Shown piece by piece: positions 19,113 to 29,432 of a DNA stretch of 64,000 nt. Position 1 is the first letter of the stretch; every line of letters starts with the position of its first letter. This DNA comes from Providencia sneebia DSM 19967 (lineage in GTDB: Bacteria > Pseudomonadota > Gammaproteobacteria > Enterobacterales > Enterobacteriaceae), in assembly GCF_000314895.2 (NCBI RefSeq), contig NZ_CM001773.1:3064729-3128728 (forward strand), written 5' to 3'. The notes beneath the pieces are model-generated. The model worked only from the letters and a program-made list of their open reading frames with translations, searched no databases and was not told the DNA's origin. A program made the translations under genes and the position numbers.

Positions 19113-20513
19113 ATGATAAACACCAGGGAAACACAATTTATATTCAAAGAATTAAAAAATATTTGTGACAAACATTATATTATTATTGTTGATTATAATG
19201 AAAAGCGCTTATCAATAGCGCTATCTAAAAAACCTGAAGATAATATTCTTGCTACTTTACGGTTTATTGCCAGTGTGCCTGTTTGTTATGATATATGGCC
19301 AAAAGAAAAAATTGACCATTATTTTAATCAAAAGTATGAAGAAATTCAGGAACCTGAACCCGCATATAATCCAGATGAAAATGAGCAATTAAATACATCT
19401 TCACCCGCAGTCGACTTTGTAGAAGAGATGTTAAAATCTGCGGTACGAAAACGCGCTTCAGATATTCATATTGAACCAACAAAGCAAGGTATAAAAATCC
19501 GCTTACGAGTTGATGGAAAGCTCTATTTTATCCCTTCTCCGCCAATTGAAATCAATAATGAAATTGTCGCACGAATTAAAATACTATCAAAAATGAATAT
19601 TGCTGAAAAAAGATTACCCCAAGATGGGCAAATGACTTGGTACTGTGATAATCAACATTATGGTATTCGTATCTCAACGATTCCGATTCTTTATGGAGAA
19701 AAACTCGTTTTACGAATACTCAGTACCCAACTCAAATACTCACTTGAACAAATAGGCATGTGTACAACGTTATTACAAAACTTAAAAAATAATCTTATGC
19801 AGCCACAAGGTTTAATTTTAGTAACTGGGCCAACAGGCAGTGGGAAAACAGTGACTCTTTATAGTGCTTTGGAATATCTGAATCATTCATCGCGTAATAT
19901 ATCCACTATCGAAGATCCTATTGAAATTCCGTTACAAGGAATAAACCAAGTTCAAGTAAATGATAAAAACGGCATGAATTTCGCCCATATATTACGCGCA
20001 TTACTCCGGCAAGATCCCGATATTATTATGATAGGAGAAATTCGCGATGAGGAAACTGCTCAAATTGCAACGCGAGCGGCACAAACAGGCCATTTAGTCT
20101 TATCAACATTACATACTAATTGCACATTCAGCGCTATTGAGCGCATGCAACAATTAGGTATTGATAAAACTCAATTAAGTTCTTGCTTGAAAATGGTCAT
20201 TGCACAAAGATTGGTTCGTAAATTATGCCCTAATTGTAAGGAAACTCACCCAAAAGAAGTTGTTTTAAATGAGAATGTCATGATCAATGAGTGGTCTTCT
20301 AAAGGATGTGAACTGTGTTTTGCAGGATTCATGGGAAGAACCGCAATTTATGAGCACATTAATGGCGATGCTATCACATCTGTTTTTTCTAGTGGAAAAA
20401 CAGGTACACCTGATTTTATAACACTTTTTCAATATGGTTTAAATTTAGTGGAATCTGGTGAAACGACTTTACAAGAACTCTACTCCATTACAGGAAAAGG
20501 GGAAGCAATTTAA
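19113..20513 (+). CDS. hofB: Type IV pilus assembly ATPase HofB (GspE/PilB family)
   Basis: This cytoplasmic hexameric ATPase is predicted to drive pilin extension. The protein is 466 aa (E. coli HofB 461). The N1E-like region is short. The core starts with SDIHIEPT and LRVDG, followed by Walker A GPTGSGKT (Lys245), the Asp box near IEDPIE, Walker B-like IMIGEIRDEETA, and a His box TGHLVLSTLHTN. A four-cysteine zinc motif follows (CPNC and CELC, about 369-396). It starts 17 nt after ppdD with GAAGG upstream, and its stop overlaps the hofC start. Confidence 0.94.
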   Translation: MINTRETQFIFKELKNICDKHYIIIVDYNEKRLSIALSKKPEDNILATLRFIASVPVCYDIWPKEKIDHYFNQKYEEIQEPEPAYNPDENEQLNTSSPAVDFVEEMLKSAVRKRASDIHIEPTKQGIKIRLRVDGKLYFIPSPPIEINNEIVARIKILSKMNIAEKRLPQDGQMTWYCDNQHYGIRISTIPILYGEKLVLRILSTQLKYSLEQIGMCTTLLQNLKNNLMQPQGLILVTGPTGSGKTVTLYSALEYLNHSSRNISTIEDPIEIPLQGINQVQVNDKNGMNFAHILRALLRQDPDIIMIGEIRDEETAQIATRAAQTGHLVLSTLHTNCTFSAIERMQQLGIDKTQLSSCLKMVIAQRLVRKLCPNCKETHPKEVVLNENVMINEWSSKGCELCFAGFMGRTAIYEHINGDAITSVFSSGKTGTPDFITLFQYGLNLVESGETTLQELYSITGKGEAI

Positions 20514-21700
20514 TGTTTATCTACTCATATACAGCATTGCTTAATGATAATTCTATCATTCGTGACACCATAGTAAGTAAAAATAAAAAATATGCTTATT
20601 TTGAAATTTTAGAACTTAGACAAACTCCGATCAAGATAACTCTAAATGCTATATTTATTTTAAACTCAAAAAACATTGATTATAGGATTCATTTTTTCCA
20701 TCAACTCAGTACATTAGTATCATCAGGAATAAGCTTATTACAATGTTTAAATATATTAAACGAAAATTGTCATTTACCTTTTTGGAAAAAGCTAATATTC
20801 ACTGCAATAAGGGATCTTGAACAAGGTAACAACCTTACTGACTCATTAAAAAAACAGCCTATTATTTTTAATAATACAATTATAAGTTTAATTAAAATTG
20901 CCGAGAACACAGGACAATATGAGGATAATTTCCATATCATAGTTGAAATTTTAGAAAATCAAAAAAAGACCAATCAACATATACGAAAAGCTTTAAGGTA
21001 CCCAATAACTTTACTCTGTTTTTCTACTATTTTAATTTATATTATGTTGATTTTTGTTCTACCGCAATTTAAGAGTGTCTATGAAAGTTTTCAACAAGAA
21101 CTTCCAATATTAACCAAATGGATGATCTATTTATCAAACTCTCTAATTAATCATCTATCAACCATTGTACTTTTAATATCCTTCATATTGATTTTTTGTT
21201 TTAAATTCAAACAACACTTATCTATTCTTTTTTCTAAGTTTATTCACTTTATCCCATTAGTTAATAGATTAATTAAACTGAGTAATATCAATATCTATTT
21301 TCTAACATTATATTCAACATTACAAGCTGGATTAAATTTAAATGAATGCTTAAAATGTACAACTAAAGCTGTTCATAATCCAATTTTTAACAAAGAAACG
21401 ATTATTATTCATGATTCCGTTATTCGCGGAAATTCATTATCTAATGCTGTTAAAAATAGTCAATTTTTTCCTAAAATTGCTACACAGTTACTTTCTATAG
21501 CTGAAGAATCAGGTCAATTACCTCATTTTACAAAATACCTATTTGATTATTTTTCAGAACAATATGTATTACAAACAGACAAAACACTCAAAAATTTAGA
21601 ACCAATACTATTGCTATGTATGGCTTTTATCGTTGGTACACTCATGTTAGCAATGTATCTGCCTATATTTAATTTAGGAAATGTAATAACCGGAATTTAA
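20513..21700 (+). CDS. hofC: Type IV pilus assembly inner-membrane protein HofC (PilC/GspF family)
   Basis: This polytopic platform protein lets the assembly ATPase act on pilin. The protein is 395 aa (E. coli HofC 400). It has two repeated T2SSF domains. The first has FFHQLSTLVSSGISLLQCL near 60-80 and ends at a transmembrane segment near 165-185. The second has YFLTLYSTLQAGLNLNECL near 260. A C-terminal transmembrane helix lies near 360-380. It overlaps hofB by one base (TAATG). Codon use is very AT-rich, more so than its neighbours, which may reflect relaxed selection. Confidence 0.92.
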   Translation: MFIYSYTALLNDNSIIRDTIVSKNKKYAYFEILELRQTPIKITLNAIFILNSKNIDYRIHFFHQLSTLVSSGISLLQCLNILNENCHLPFWKKLIFTAIRDLEQGNNLTDSLKKQPIIFNNTIISLIKIAENTGQYEDNFHIIVEILENQKKTNQHIRKALRYPITLLCFSTILIYIMLIFVLPQFKSVYESFQQELPILTKWMIYLSNSLINHLSTIVLLISFILIFCFKFKQHLSILFSKFIHFIPLVNRLIKLSNINIYFLTLYSTLQAGLNLNECLKCTTKAVHNPIFNKETIIIHDSVIRGNSLSNAVKNSQFFPKIATQLLSIAEESGQLPHFTKYLFDYFSEQYVLQTDKTLKNLEPILLLCMAFIVGTLMLAMYLPIFNLGNVITGI

Positions 21701-21771
21701 TTTTTGATTTAAATGTAATTTTCTCGCTTTTGATAGAAAAAACTTATTACAATTAAGGAGGCTTATTAATA

Positions 21772-21792
21772 ATGGTGAAAAGTATGGAATAG
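21772..21792 (+). other. Six-codon upstream reading frame with consensus Shine-Dalgarno
   Basis: AAGGAGG lies 10 nt before ATG-GTG-AAA-AGT-ATG-GAA-TAG, 57 nt before coaE. E. coli has the GMP reductase gene guaC divergent here; it is missing. The strong ribosome site opens only this tiny frame. It could be a leader that feeds ribosomes to coaE, or the leftover of a lost gene. Confidence 0.3.
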
Positions 21793-21849
21793 AGACAAAC
21801 ATCGGAAATCGGTGTAACCTAGTCTACTTTTACATATGTGAACAAGATT

Positions 21850-22467
21850 ATGGCTTATATAGTTGCTCTTACAGGTGGAATTGGTAGCGGTAAAACCACA
21901 ATAGCCAATGAATTTGCAAAACTCGGGATTGAAATTGTTGATGCAGATATCATTGCTCGACAAGTCGTTCAACCAAACACACCTGCTCTAGGTGCTATTA
22001 TAAGCCACTTTGGCCCCAGCATTCTTTCTTCTGACGGTTCCCTTAATCGAGAGCGTCTTAGACAAATCATATTTTCTGATGATACGGAAAAAAAGTGGTT
22101 AAATGCGCTACTTCATCCTCTCATTCAGCAAAAAACACAAAATCAACTACAGAAATCTAACAGCGCTTATGTTTTATGGGTTGTTCCTCTATTAATTGAA
22201 AATAATCTAACGCATTTAGCTGATAGAATACTTGTTGTCGACGTTACGCCAGATGAACAACTTAAACGAACAATCCAAAGAGATAATGTAAGCGAAGAAC
22301 ATGTGATAAGTATTTTAAATGCTCAATCAAGTCGAGAAAAACGCTTATCATATGCAGATGATGTTATCACCAACCATGACGGTGAATTAAATATTGCAGA
22401 CAAAGTCGCAAAACTACATGAGAATTACATTATATTAGCACAAAAGAAAAATAGGAATTCGGTATGA
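21850..22467 (+). CDS. coaE: Dephospho-CoA kinase
   Basis: CoaE phosphorylates dephospho-CoA in the last step of CoA synthesis. The protein is 205 aa (E. coli 206). The P-loop GGIGSGKTT starts near residue 8. [10 protein letters not shown] follows, then the CoA-binding/lid region LLHPLIQ, and [11 protein letters not shown] in the middle. An in-frame GTG lies 12 nt upstream; I chose the ATG at 21850 because the E. coli protein begins at the equivalent place. The Shine-Dalgarno sequence is poor (AACAAGA). The last 4 nt overlap zapD (ATGA), so the two are translationally coupled. Confidence 0.95.
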   Translation: MAYIVALTGGIGSGKTTIANEFAKLGIEIVDADIIARQVVQPNTPALGAIISHFGPSILSSDGSLNRERLRQIIFSDDTEKKWLNALLHPLIQQKTQNQLQKSNSAYVLWVVPLLIENNLTHLADRILVVDVTPDEQLKRTIQRDNVSEEHVISILNAQSSREKRLSYADDVITNHDGELNIADKVAKLHENYIILAQKKNRNSV

Positions 22468-23222
22468 GTGAGCCAAACACAACTGACTTTATCATTTATG
22501 AATATCCATTGAATGAAAAAACCCGTTCATGGTTACGCCTCGAGACATTACTACAGCAAGTCTACGAATTAAGTCACATTACATCCTACACATCTGGTGT
22601 TGCTTTTTTTCGGTCTGTTTCTGAACTCATTGAAATACTTGATAGGGGCGAAATTCGCTCCGATCTTATCAAAGATCTTGAAAAACATCGTAAGCGCTTA
22701 GCTACATGGGCTGAAGTTCCCAATGTTGATAACGAACTCATTACCATATTGCTTAAAGATCTGGCTGATAAAACGCAAGAGCTGATTTCTGCACCACGGT
22801 TTGGTCAAAAACTAAGAAGTGATAAAATTATTAGTATGGTTCGCCAACGTTTAAGTATTCCTGGCGGATGCTGTAGTTTTGATCTCCCTGCATTTCAATT
22901 ATGGTTAAATATGCCGCAAGAACAACGAGACAATGTAATTAGCTCTTGGCTACAAGGTCTTCAACCATTAAAAGATGCATTAGATACTATTTTAAATCTA
23001 CTTCGCCAGTCTGGTTCGTTTGAAACACAAGAAGCCCATAATGGTTTTTACCAAGATATTGTCGAAGATAAAGAATTACTGAGAGTTGGTTTACCGGCTG
23101 ACCAGCTAATATTCCCTCAAATTTCAGGTCATAAAACACGATTTGCAATTCGTTTTCTTCACATTGACAGTGAAAATGGTATTGTACCTGCAAAAATGTC
23201 TTTTGAATTATCCTGCTGCTAA
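22464..23222 (+). CDS. zapD: Cell division protein ZapD
   Basis: ZapD is a cytosolic dimer that binds the C-terminal tail of FtsZ and bundles protofilaments at the Z-ring. The protein is 252 aa (E. coli 247). Recognisable segments are [16 protein letters not shown] near the start, [22 protein letters not shown] near 100, and [15 protein letters not shown] near 140. It overlaps coaE by 4 nt and precedes yacG by 19 nt, the coaE-zapD-yacG operon found in enterobacteria. The conserved FtsZ tail it binds is encoded at about 29433. Confidence 0.95.
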   Translation: MSEPNTTDFIIYEYPLNEKTRSWLRLETLLQQVYELSHITSYTSGVAFFRSVSELIEILDRGEIRSDLIKDLEKHRKRLATWAEVPNVDNELITILLKDLADKTQELISAPRFGQKLRSDKIISMVRQRLSIPGGCCSFDLPAFQLWLNMPQEQRDNVISSWLQGLQPLKDALDTILNLLRQSGSFETQEAHNGFYQDIVEDKELLRVGLPADQLIFPQISGHKTRFAIRFLHIDSENGIVPAKMSFELSCC

Positions 23223-23241
23223 TTTAAGTAAGAAGAAACCT

Positions 23242-23439
23242 ATGAGCGAACAAATTATAGTAAATTGCCCAACCTGCCAAAAACCAGTTGTATGGGAAGA
23301 AAAAAGTCAATTTCGACCATTTTGTAGTAAGCGTTGTCAGCTTATCGATCTTGGGGAATGGGCTGCGGAAGAAAAGCGCATAGAAAGTAGAAGTGATATT
23401 TCCGAAAGTGATGTTTGGAGTGAGCAACCTGATGATTAA
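23242..23439 (+). CDS. yacG: DNA gyrase inhibitor / zinc protein YacG
   Basis: YacG is a small zinc-binding protein reported to bind GyrB and inhibit gyrase in E. coli. The protein is 65 aa, the same as E. coli. Four cysteines in CPTC (9, 12) and FCSKRC (28, 32) form the zinc site, followed by [15 protein letters not shown] and an acidic tail. The frame is open 33 codons further upstream, inside zapD, but the ATG at 23242 gives the family start [10 protein letters not shown]. It is the last gene of coaE-zapD-yacG and converges on mutT across a 337-bp gap. Confidence 0.95.
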   Translation: MSEQIIVNCPTCQKPVVWEEKSQFRPFCSKRCQLIDLGEWAAEEKRIESRSDISESDVWSEQPDD

Positions 23440-23776
23440 TAATAACATCATAAAGTAGCGCATTAACACTATTTATCATTTTTAGCTGATTGTCTTTGAG
23501 ATAAATATTGTTTTTAAAGTAAAAGAATTCATACAAAAATTAGATGCGAAAAACGTGTATGGAATAAAAAACTTCAATACAATATGTGTTCGCATTTAAT
23601 TAAATCTTGCTATTCGCTATTTCAGTGACATGTACTAAAGTCATTGATAATAAAAGTTGTATTATTCAACTTATATTATTTTAAGTAAGTATTAATTAAG
23701 TAAGAAATCATAAGATAGAGCAATTCCGGATTATGGTTGTTATAAACGAAGAGAATTGCTATCTCTATATCGATTT
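23440..23776. other. yacG-mutT convergent spacer (337 bp)
   Basis: No gene is seen. AATTAGATGCGAA (23538-23550) and TTCGCATTTAATT (23589-23601) form a 13-bp inverted repeat with one mismatch. GCAATTC (23720-23726) and GAATTGC (23753-23759) form a second one near the end of mutT. The second could serve as a terminator for mutT, but neither is followed by a clear T-run. Confidence 0.55.
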
Positions 23777-24172
23777 TTATTTATGTTTTAACATATCAAC
23801 AATAATGCGGTTGGCAGGAGGAAACTCTTCAGCCACCAAATCGTTCTGGTCTATCCAACGACTTCTTTGCCCTTCTCTTCCATAAGGCTCGTTATTCCAT
23901 GCAGAAACTATGTAAAAATAAATAGTTACATGGCGCTCATCAAATTCATGTTCTACACAATGAAAAAGCTCGCATTCAGTCACAATAATACCAACTTCTT
24001 CTTCAAGTTCACGCACTAATGCTTCTTCTGGTTTTTCACTAGTTTCTAGCTTTCCGCCAGGAAACTCCCAAAAGCCAGCCATATGTGTTCCATCAGGACG
24101 TTCTGTAATGAATATTTTTTCATTACTATTACGGATAATCCCAGCAGCTATATAAAGATGTTTTTTTTTCAT
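23777..24172 (-). CDS. mutT: 8-oxo-dGTP diphosphatase MutT
   Basis: MutT hydrolyses 8-oxo-dGTP and prevents A:T to C:G transversions. The protein is 131 aa (E. coli 129) from the ATG at 24172. Ten extra codons upstream are open but have no homologous content. The Nudix box is complete: GGKLETSEKPEEALVRELEE continuing into EVGI, near residues 37-60, with the REL-EE-EVG metal-binding glutamates. The C-terminal EFPPANRIIVDMLK matches the family. It lies downstream of secA, as in E. coli. Confidence 0.95.
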   Translation of the reverse strand: MKKKHLYIAAGIIRNSNEKIFITERPDGTHMAGFWEFPGGKLETSEKPEEALVRELEEEVGIIVTECELFHCVEHEFDERHVTIYFYIVSAWNNEPYGREGQRSRWIDQNDLVAEEFPPANRIIVDMLKHK

Positions 24173-24302
24173 AATTTCTTCAATAAATAAGGCAGGAAAC
24201 AATCATCACAAATTATCTTCAAACACATTATTTGAAGATAATTTTGGATACATTTTAAAAATCACCAAGGAAAGTTAATAAATTAATTTGACTGATAAAA
24301 CA

Positions 24303-24321
24303 AGGCGGGAATATCCCGCCT
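24303..24321 (-). terminator. Intrinsic terminator of secA
   Basis: AGGCGGGA and TCCCGCCT form an 8-bp stem with a 3-nt loop, followed on the minus strand by TGTTTTATC, about 30 nt after the secA stop codon. Confidence 0.88.
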
Positions 24322-24352
24322 ATTATTTAAATCAATCATAAGTCATTAATAA

Positions 24353-27064
24353 TTACTTTAATTTACCATGACATTGTTTATATTTTTTACCTGAACCACA
24401 AGGACAAGGATCATTACGACCAATTTTATGACCTTGAGTTGCAATTTTAGCTTCAGCTTCAGACATCAATGATTCATCACCTGAATCATGGCTCAATTGC
24501 TGTTTCTTCGCTAAACGTTCAGCTTCTTCTTTACGTTGCTGCTCTAATTGCTCCACTTCTTCTGGTAAACGAACTTGAACTTTAGAAAGTGTGCTAATAA
24601 CTTCGTATTTTAACGTTTCCAACATATTCGCGAACATATTAAAAGATTCACGTTTATATTCTTGTTTTGGATCTTTTTGAGCATAACCGCGTAAGTGAAT
24701 ACCTTGACGCAGGTAATCCATTGATGCCAAATGCTCTTTCCACAAAGTATCCAGCGTTTGTAACATGACACCTTTTTCAAAGTTACGCATCATTTCAACA
24801 CCAACAATTTCTTCTTTTTGTTGGTAAACTTCTAATGCTTTAGCCATGATACGTTCACGCAATGTTTCTTCATGAAGCTCAGGTTCTTTATCCAACCATT
24901 CTTTAATGGGTAAATGTAAGTCAAAGTCATTTACTAAGCGTTTTTGCAGCCCTTCAATATCCCACATTTCTTCAAGTGATTGTGGTGGAATATAGATATC
25001 CAATGTTGAAGTAAAGACATCTTCACGGATGCTATCAACCGTTTCTTTGATATCACCACCATCGAGCAACTCATTACGTTGAGTATAAATAGCACGACGT
25101 TGATCACTTGCTACATCATCATATTCAAGAAGCTGTTTACGAATATCAAAGTTACGGTTTTCAACTTTACGCTGCGCATTCGCAATTGCTTTGGTAACCC
25201 ATGGATGTTCAATTGCTTCCCCAGGTTTCATACCTAACTTACGCATCATTCCCGTCACTCTGTCAGATGCAAAAATACGCATTAATGCATCTTCCATTGA
25301 GAGATAGAAACGTGATGAACCTGCATCCCCTTGACGACCAGCACGTCCGCGCAACTGGTTATCAATACGACGAGATTCGTGGCGCTCTGTACCAATAATA
25401 TGTAAACCACCTGCTGCCAATACTGCATCATGGCGTAGTTTCCAAGCAGCTTTAATTTCGTCAATTTGCTCTTGAGTTGGATTTTCTAAACTAGCGACTT
25501 CAGACTGCCAGCTTCCGCCTAACATGATATCAGTACCACGTCCGGCCATGTTTGTTGCGATTGTTACCGCGCCAGATTGACCCGCATTAGCAATAATATC
25601 CGCTTCCATCGCATGGAATTTGGCGTTCAAAACATTATGGTCAATTTTAGCTTTTTTCAATGCATTAGAAATAAGCTCAGATTTCTCAATTGAGATTGTA
25701 CCAACGAGCACAGGCTGACCATTTGCCGTTCTTTCACGAATATCTTCAATAATTGCATCAAATTTATCTGCCTCATTCATATAAACTAAATCAGGTAAAT
25801 CTTTACGCACCATAGGGCGGTTAGTTGGGATAACAATGGTATCTAGTTTATAGATAGAACTAAATTCGAATGCTTCAGTATCCGCAGTACCTGTCATCCC
25901 CGCCAATTTGTCATATAAACGGAAATAGTTTTGGAAGGTAATCGAAGCCAAAGTTTGGTTTTCATTTTGAATTTCCACACCTTCTTTTGCTTCAACCGCT
26001 TGATGCAAACCATCTGACCAACGACGACCTTCCATTGTACGACCCGTATGTTCGTCAACAATAATAACTTGGCCATCTTTTACAATATAATCGACATCAC
26101 GGGTAAAGAGTGCGTGAGCGCGTAAGCCTGCCATAACATGGTGCATCAGCATAATATTAGACGGAGAATATAACGATTCACCTTCTTCCATCAGCCCTTC
26201 TTCAGATAACAGTTGTTCAATTAGGACCAAACCGCGTTCTGTGATAGTGACTTGGCGAGATTTTTCATCAATAGAAAAGTGGCCTTCACCTTGGAAAGTG
26301 TCAGAGTCTTCTTTCTCTTGACGAACTAAATTAGGGATCAGCTTATCCACTTTTTTATACAGCTCAGAGCTATCTTCCGCAGGTCCCGATATAATTAGTG
26401 GAGTACGCGCTTCATCAATAAGGATTGAGTCAACCTCATCCACAAGTGCATAATTGAGTTTACGCTGAACACGTTCTTCTGGGCTAAAAGCCATGTTGTC
26501 ACGCAAATAGTCAAAACCAAATTCATTGTTTGTACCGTAAGTAATGTCAGCCGCATAAGCTTCACGCTTCATTGGTGCAGGCATACCCGGTAAGTTGATA
26601 CCAACCGATAACCCTAAAAATTCAAAGAGTGGGCGGTTATTTTCAGCATCACGTTTTGCTAAGTAATCGTTTACTGTAACAACGTGAACGCCTTTACCAC
26701 TGAGGGCATTCAAATAAGCAGGTAGAGTAGCCGTTAATGTTTTACCTTCACCTGTACGCATTTCAGCAATACAACGTTCATTTAAAACCATCCCACCAAT
26801 TAACTGCACATCAAAATGGCGCATCCCAAAGACACGTTTACTTGCTTCACGGACGGTTGCAAATGCTTCAGGAATAATGCTATCTAAGCTTTCATTTTTC
26901 TTTAAGCGCTCACGAAATTCTTGAGTTTTTGCTTTAAGTTCTTCATCACTCAGTTTTTCAAACTCAGGTTCAAGTCGATTGACTTTTTCAACTTCTTTAC
27001 GCAAACGACGCAGAGTTCTGTCATTACGGCTACCAAAAACTTTAGTCAGTAATTTTGTTAACAT
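24353..27064 (-). CDS. secA: Preprotein translocase ATPase SecA
   Basis: SecA is the motor ATPase that pushes unfolded preproteins through SecYEG. The protein is 903 aa (E. coli 901). The order is: nucleotide-binding domain 1 with MRTGEGKTL (Walker A, near 102-110) and [16 protein letters not shown] (Walker B, near 209), the preprotein crosslinking domain, nucleotide-binding domain 2 with GRGTD and GRAGRQGD, the helical scaffold and wing, and a C-terminal linker ending in the zinc motif [13 protein letters not shown] that binds SecB. It follows secM, whose stalled translation should expose the secA ribosome site. Confidence 0.98.
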   Translation of the reverse strand: MLTKLLTKVFGSRNDRTLRRLRKEVEKVNRLEPEFEKLSDEELKAKTQEFRERLKKNESLDSIIPEAFATVREASKRVFGMRHFDVQLIGGMVLNERCIAEMRTGEGKTLTATLPAYLNALSGKGVHVVTVNDYLAKRDAENNRPLFEFLGLSVGINLPGMPAPMKREAYAADITYGTNNEFGFDYLRDNMAFSPEERVQRKLNYALVDEVDSILIDEARTPLIISGPAEDSSELYKKVDKLIPNLVRQEKEDSDTFQGEGHFSIDEKSRQVTITERGLVLIEQLLSEEGLMEEGESLYSPSNIMLMHHVMAGLRAHALFTRDVDYIVKDGQVIIVDEHTGRTMEGRRWSDGLHQAVEAKEGVEIQNENQTLASITFQNYFRLYDKLAGMTGTADTEAFEFSSIYKLDTIVIPTNRPMVRKDLPDLVYMNEADKFDAIIEDIRERTANGQPVLVGTISIEKSELISNALKKAKIDHNVLNAKFHAMEADIIANAGQSGAVTIATNMAGRGTDIMLGGSWQSEVASLENPTQEQIDEIKAAWKLRHDAVLAAGGLHIIGTERHESRRIDNQLRGRAGRQGDAGSSRFYLSMEDALMRIFASDRVTGMMRKLGMKPGEAIEHPWVTKAIANAQRKVENRNFDIRKQLLEYDDVASDQRRAIYTQRNELLDGGDIKETVDSIREDVFTSTLDIYIPPQSLEEMWDIEGLQKRLVNDFDLHLPIKEWLDKEPELHEETLRERIMAKALEVYQQKEEIVGVEMMRNFEKGVMLQTLDTLWKEHLASMDYLRQGIHLRGYAQKDPKQEYKRESFNMFANMLETLKYEVISTLSKVQVRLPEEVEQLEQQRKEEAERLAKKQQLSHDSGDESLMSEAEAKIATQGHKIGRNDPCPCGSGKKYKQCHGKLK

Positions 27065-27102
27065 AATTATATATTCTCAGGTAATTCAAATAGTTATTAG
27101 CT

Positions 27103-27137
27103 AATAGGCCATTATTTTCAAGTAAAATAATCCCATT
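27103..27137 (-). promoter_or_regulatory. secM-secA intergenic stem-loop
   Basis: In the minus-strand RNA, AAUGGG plus AUUAUUUU pair with AAAAUAAU plus CCUAUU, with a 2-nt GG bulge and a 5-nt loop. The stem lies between the SecM arrest codon and the secA start. In E. coli the equivalent stem hides the secA ribosome site until SecM stalls the ribosome. Here the stem ends about 39 nt before the secA ATG, so direct masking would need extra pairing. Confidence 0.55.
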
Positions 27138-27168
27138 TATTTAATGAGATAAAACAATATTTGAGTAG

Positions 27169-27705
27169 TTAACTCGAGCCTAATACTGGTCCAGCACGAA
27201 TACCATGTACCTGAGCAATCCAAATGGCAGGTTGATATGAAATAACAAGAGGGTAAATATAGCGATTAGATAGCAATGCTATATTTTCATTCCATTGAAG
27301 TGAACGTTGCGCCAGCATGGCGTACAACGTGTCTAGCATAATTTGGGGTGCCAACAGAGAGTTATTTTTCTCATCTTGTTGGTTTGCATCATCATTTTCA
27401 GTCGTAGAAAATGCAAAAGTTAATTGTCGAATAACATTTCTTACAGCATGTTGCTGCCAATAATTGACTGAATAAGAGGAAGAAGAAGATGACCGCTGAG
27501 GGCTTTGTTGTGCAAACAAATTATCATATGCACTTACTGCTTGATTTTGGCGATTAACAGAAGAAGTGTTGAATTGGGCGTGCTGTCCTTCAGACAAAGC
27601 ACTTAAAATCGCAGGCATGCCAATACCAGTAGCCACCACGCCTAATAATAGGTGTGACCAAAAGTACCGTCTACCAAATTGTCGCCAAAGATTTAAAATA
27701 CCCAT
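27169..27705 (-). CDS. secM: Secretion monitor SecM
   Basis: SecM is a secreted monitor whose C-terminal arrest peptide stalls its own ribosome when export is slow, raising secA translation. The protein is 178 aa (E. coli 170). The signal sequence starts MGILNLWRQFGRRYFW, with a long basic-hydrophobic leader. The middle is poorly conserved except NYWQQHAVRNVIRQL. The arrest motif is present: WI, four residues, then GIRAGP (Trp162, Arg170, Pro173), five residues before the stop. Position 157 is Tyr where the E. coli motif has Phe150. I placed the start at the ATG (27705); the upstream in-frame TTG is less likely. Confidence 0.95.
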   Translation of the reverse strand: MGILNLWRQFGRRYFWSHLLLGVVATGIGMPAILSALSEGQHAQFNTSSVNRQNQAVSAYDNLFAQQSPQRSSSSSSYSVNYWQQHAVRNVIRQLTFAFSTTENDDANQQDEKNNSLLAPQIMLDTLYAMLAQRSLQWNENIALLSNRYIYPLVISYQPAIWIAQVHGIRAGPVLGSS

Positions 27706-27813
27706 CAAACTCTTATATTATTTTATTGCTACAGTATTTTATAATTAATTACTATATAGTACATAACTAGTGATAGTACATAACCCGTACTAAAGTATTT
27801 AATCTACTCAAAA

Positions 27814-28347
27814 GTGGAGCTAAAAATGAGAGATAGTCATCCACAAGCACTGTTCGATGTTCTAGAAGAGTCAATCGCAAAAACGAGTAACCCCTTGCGA
27901 ACTATTCAACGTAATGCTATGGCAATAAATAAATTAAACCAAGCAGTTAAAGCATTATTACCTACAGAAATAAAGCCTATGTGCCGCGTTGCAAACTATC
28001 GTAATAGCATTTTAGTTATTGAAGTTGCGAACGCTAGCTGGATGACCCGGTTAAATTACGAAAAACTTAACTTACTTTCAGCATTACGAGGTTCCATTCT
28101 ACCATCTTTATCTTCCATAGACATCAGAATCAACCCTGTTATCATGCGAAAAAAGCCTGAAAATAGCTCATTGAATAATCAAACGGTTAAATTTAATCAA
28201 ATTCCCAACAAACGTAAGATAAGTACAGAGACAGCTACGCATCTTTTGCGTTTGGCAGAAAATAGTTCGAAAGGATTAAGGGAGAGATTAGAGAGGCTAG
28301 CTGCACTGGCCGGAGAGAGTACCAGTGCAACCAACAGAAAAAGCTAA
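27814..28347 (+). CDS. dciA: DciA-family (DUF721) protein
   Basis: DciA is the ancestral bacterial loader/operator of the DnaB replicative helicase. In E. coli the job is done by phage-derived DnaC. The protein is 177 aa. The N-terminal about 110 residues fit the DUF721 pattern: LNQAVKALLP near 37-46, a hydrophobic strand CRVANYRNSILVIEVANASW, then TRLNYEKLNLLSALRG and a short strand ending INPV. The C-terminal half is basic and Ser/Asn-rich, with a last helix LRERLERLAAL. GGAG lies 7 nt upstream of the ATG. The lpxC-dciA-secM-secA setting matches Pseudomonas, where the DUF721 gene also lies between lpxC and secA. Family assignment is solid; function here is inferred. Confidence 0.85.
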   Translation: MELKMRDSHPQALFDVLEESIAKTSNPLRTIQRNAMAINKLNQAVKALLPTEIKPMCRVANYRNSILVIEVANASWMTRLNYEKLNLLSALRGSILPSLSSIDIRINPVIMRKKPENSSLNNQTVKFNQIPNKRKISTETATHLLRLAENSSKGLRERLERLAALAGESTSATNRKS

Positions 28348-28370
28348 CCACTTATTTTAAGTAGTAGCTT
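28341..28370. terminator. Hairpin between convergent dciA and lpxC
   Basis: AAGCTA plus ACTTA pair with TAAGT plus TAGCTT. The stem begins at the dciA stop codon and lies about 50 nt past the end of lpxC on the other strand. A second dyad, AGTTGCA/TGCAACT, follows at about 28371-28404. Confidence 0.6.
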
Positions 28371-28422
28371 AGTTGCAGTTTAATTTTATCATTATAAATG
28401 CAACTCTATTTTACCCATTAGA

Positions 28423-29358
<936 letters not shown>

Positions 29359-29432
29359 TTATCAGTCCTACCAATCATCTTAACAGATGGCTGGTAGGAA
29401 AGTTTAGCACAAAAAGCGGAGAAACCAATAAA

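Noticed and set aside
23538..23601. Inverted repeat considered as an integron attC site
   Set aside because: It lacks the attC core-site sequences at the arms and there is no integrase or cassette nearby.
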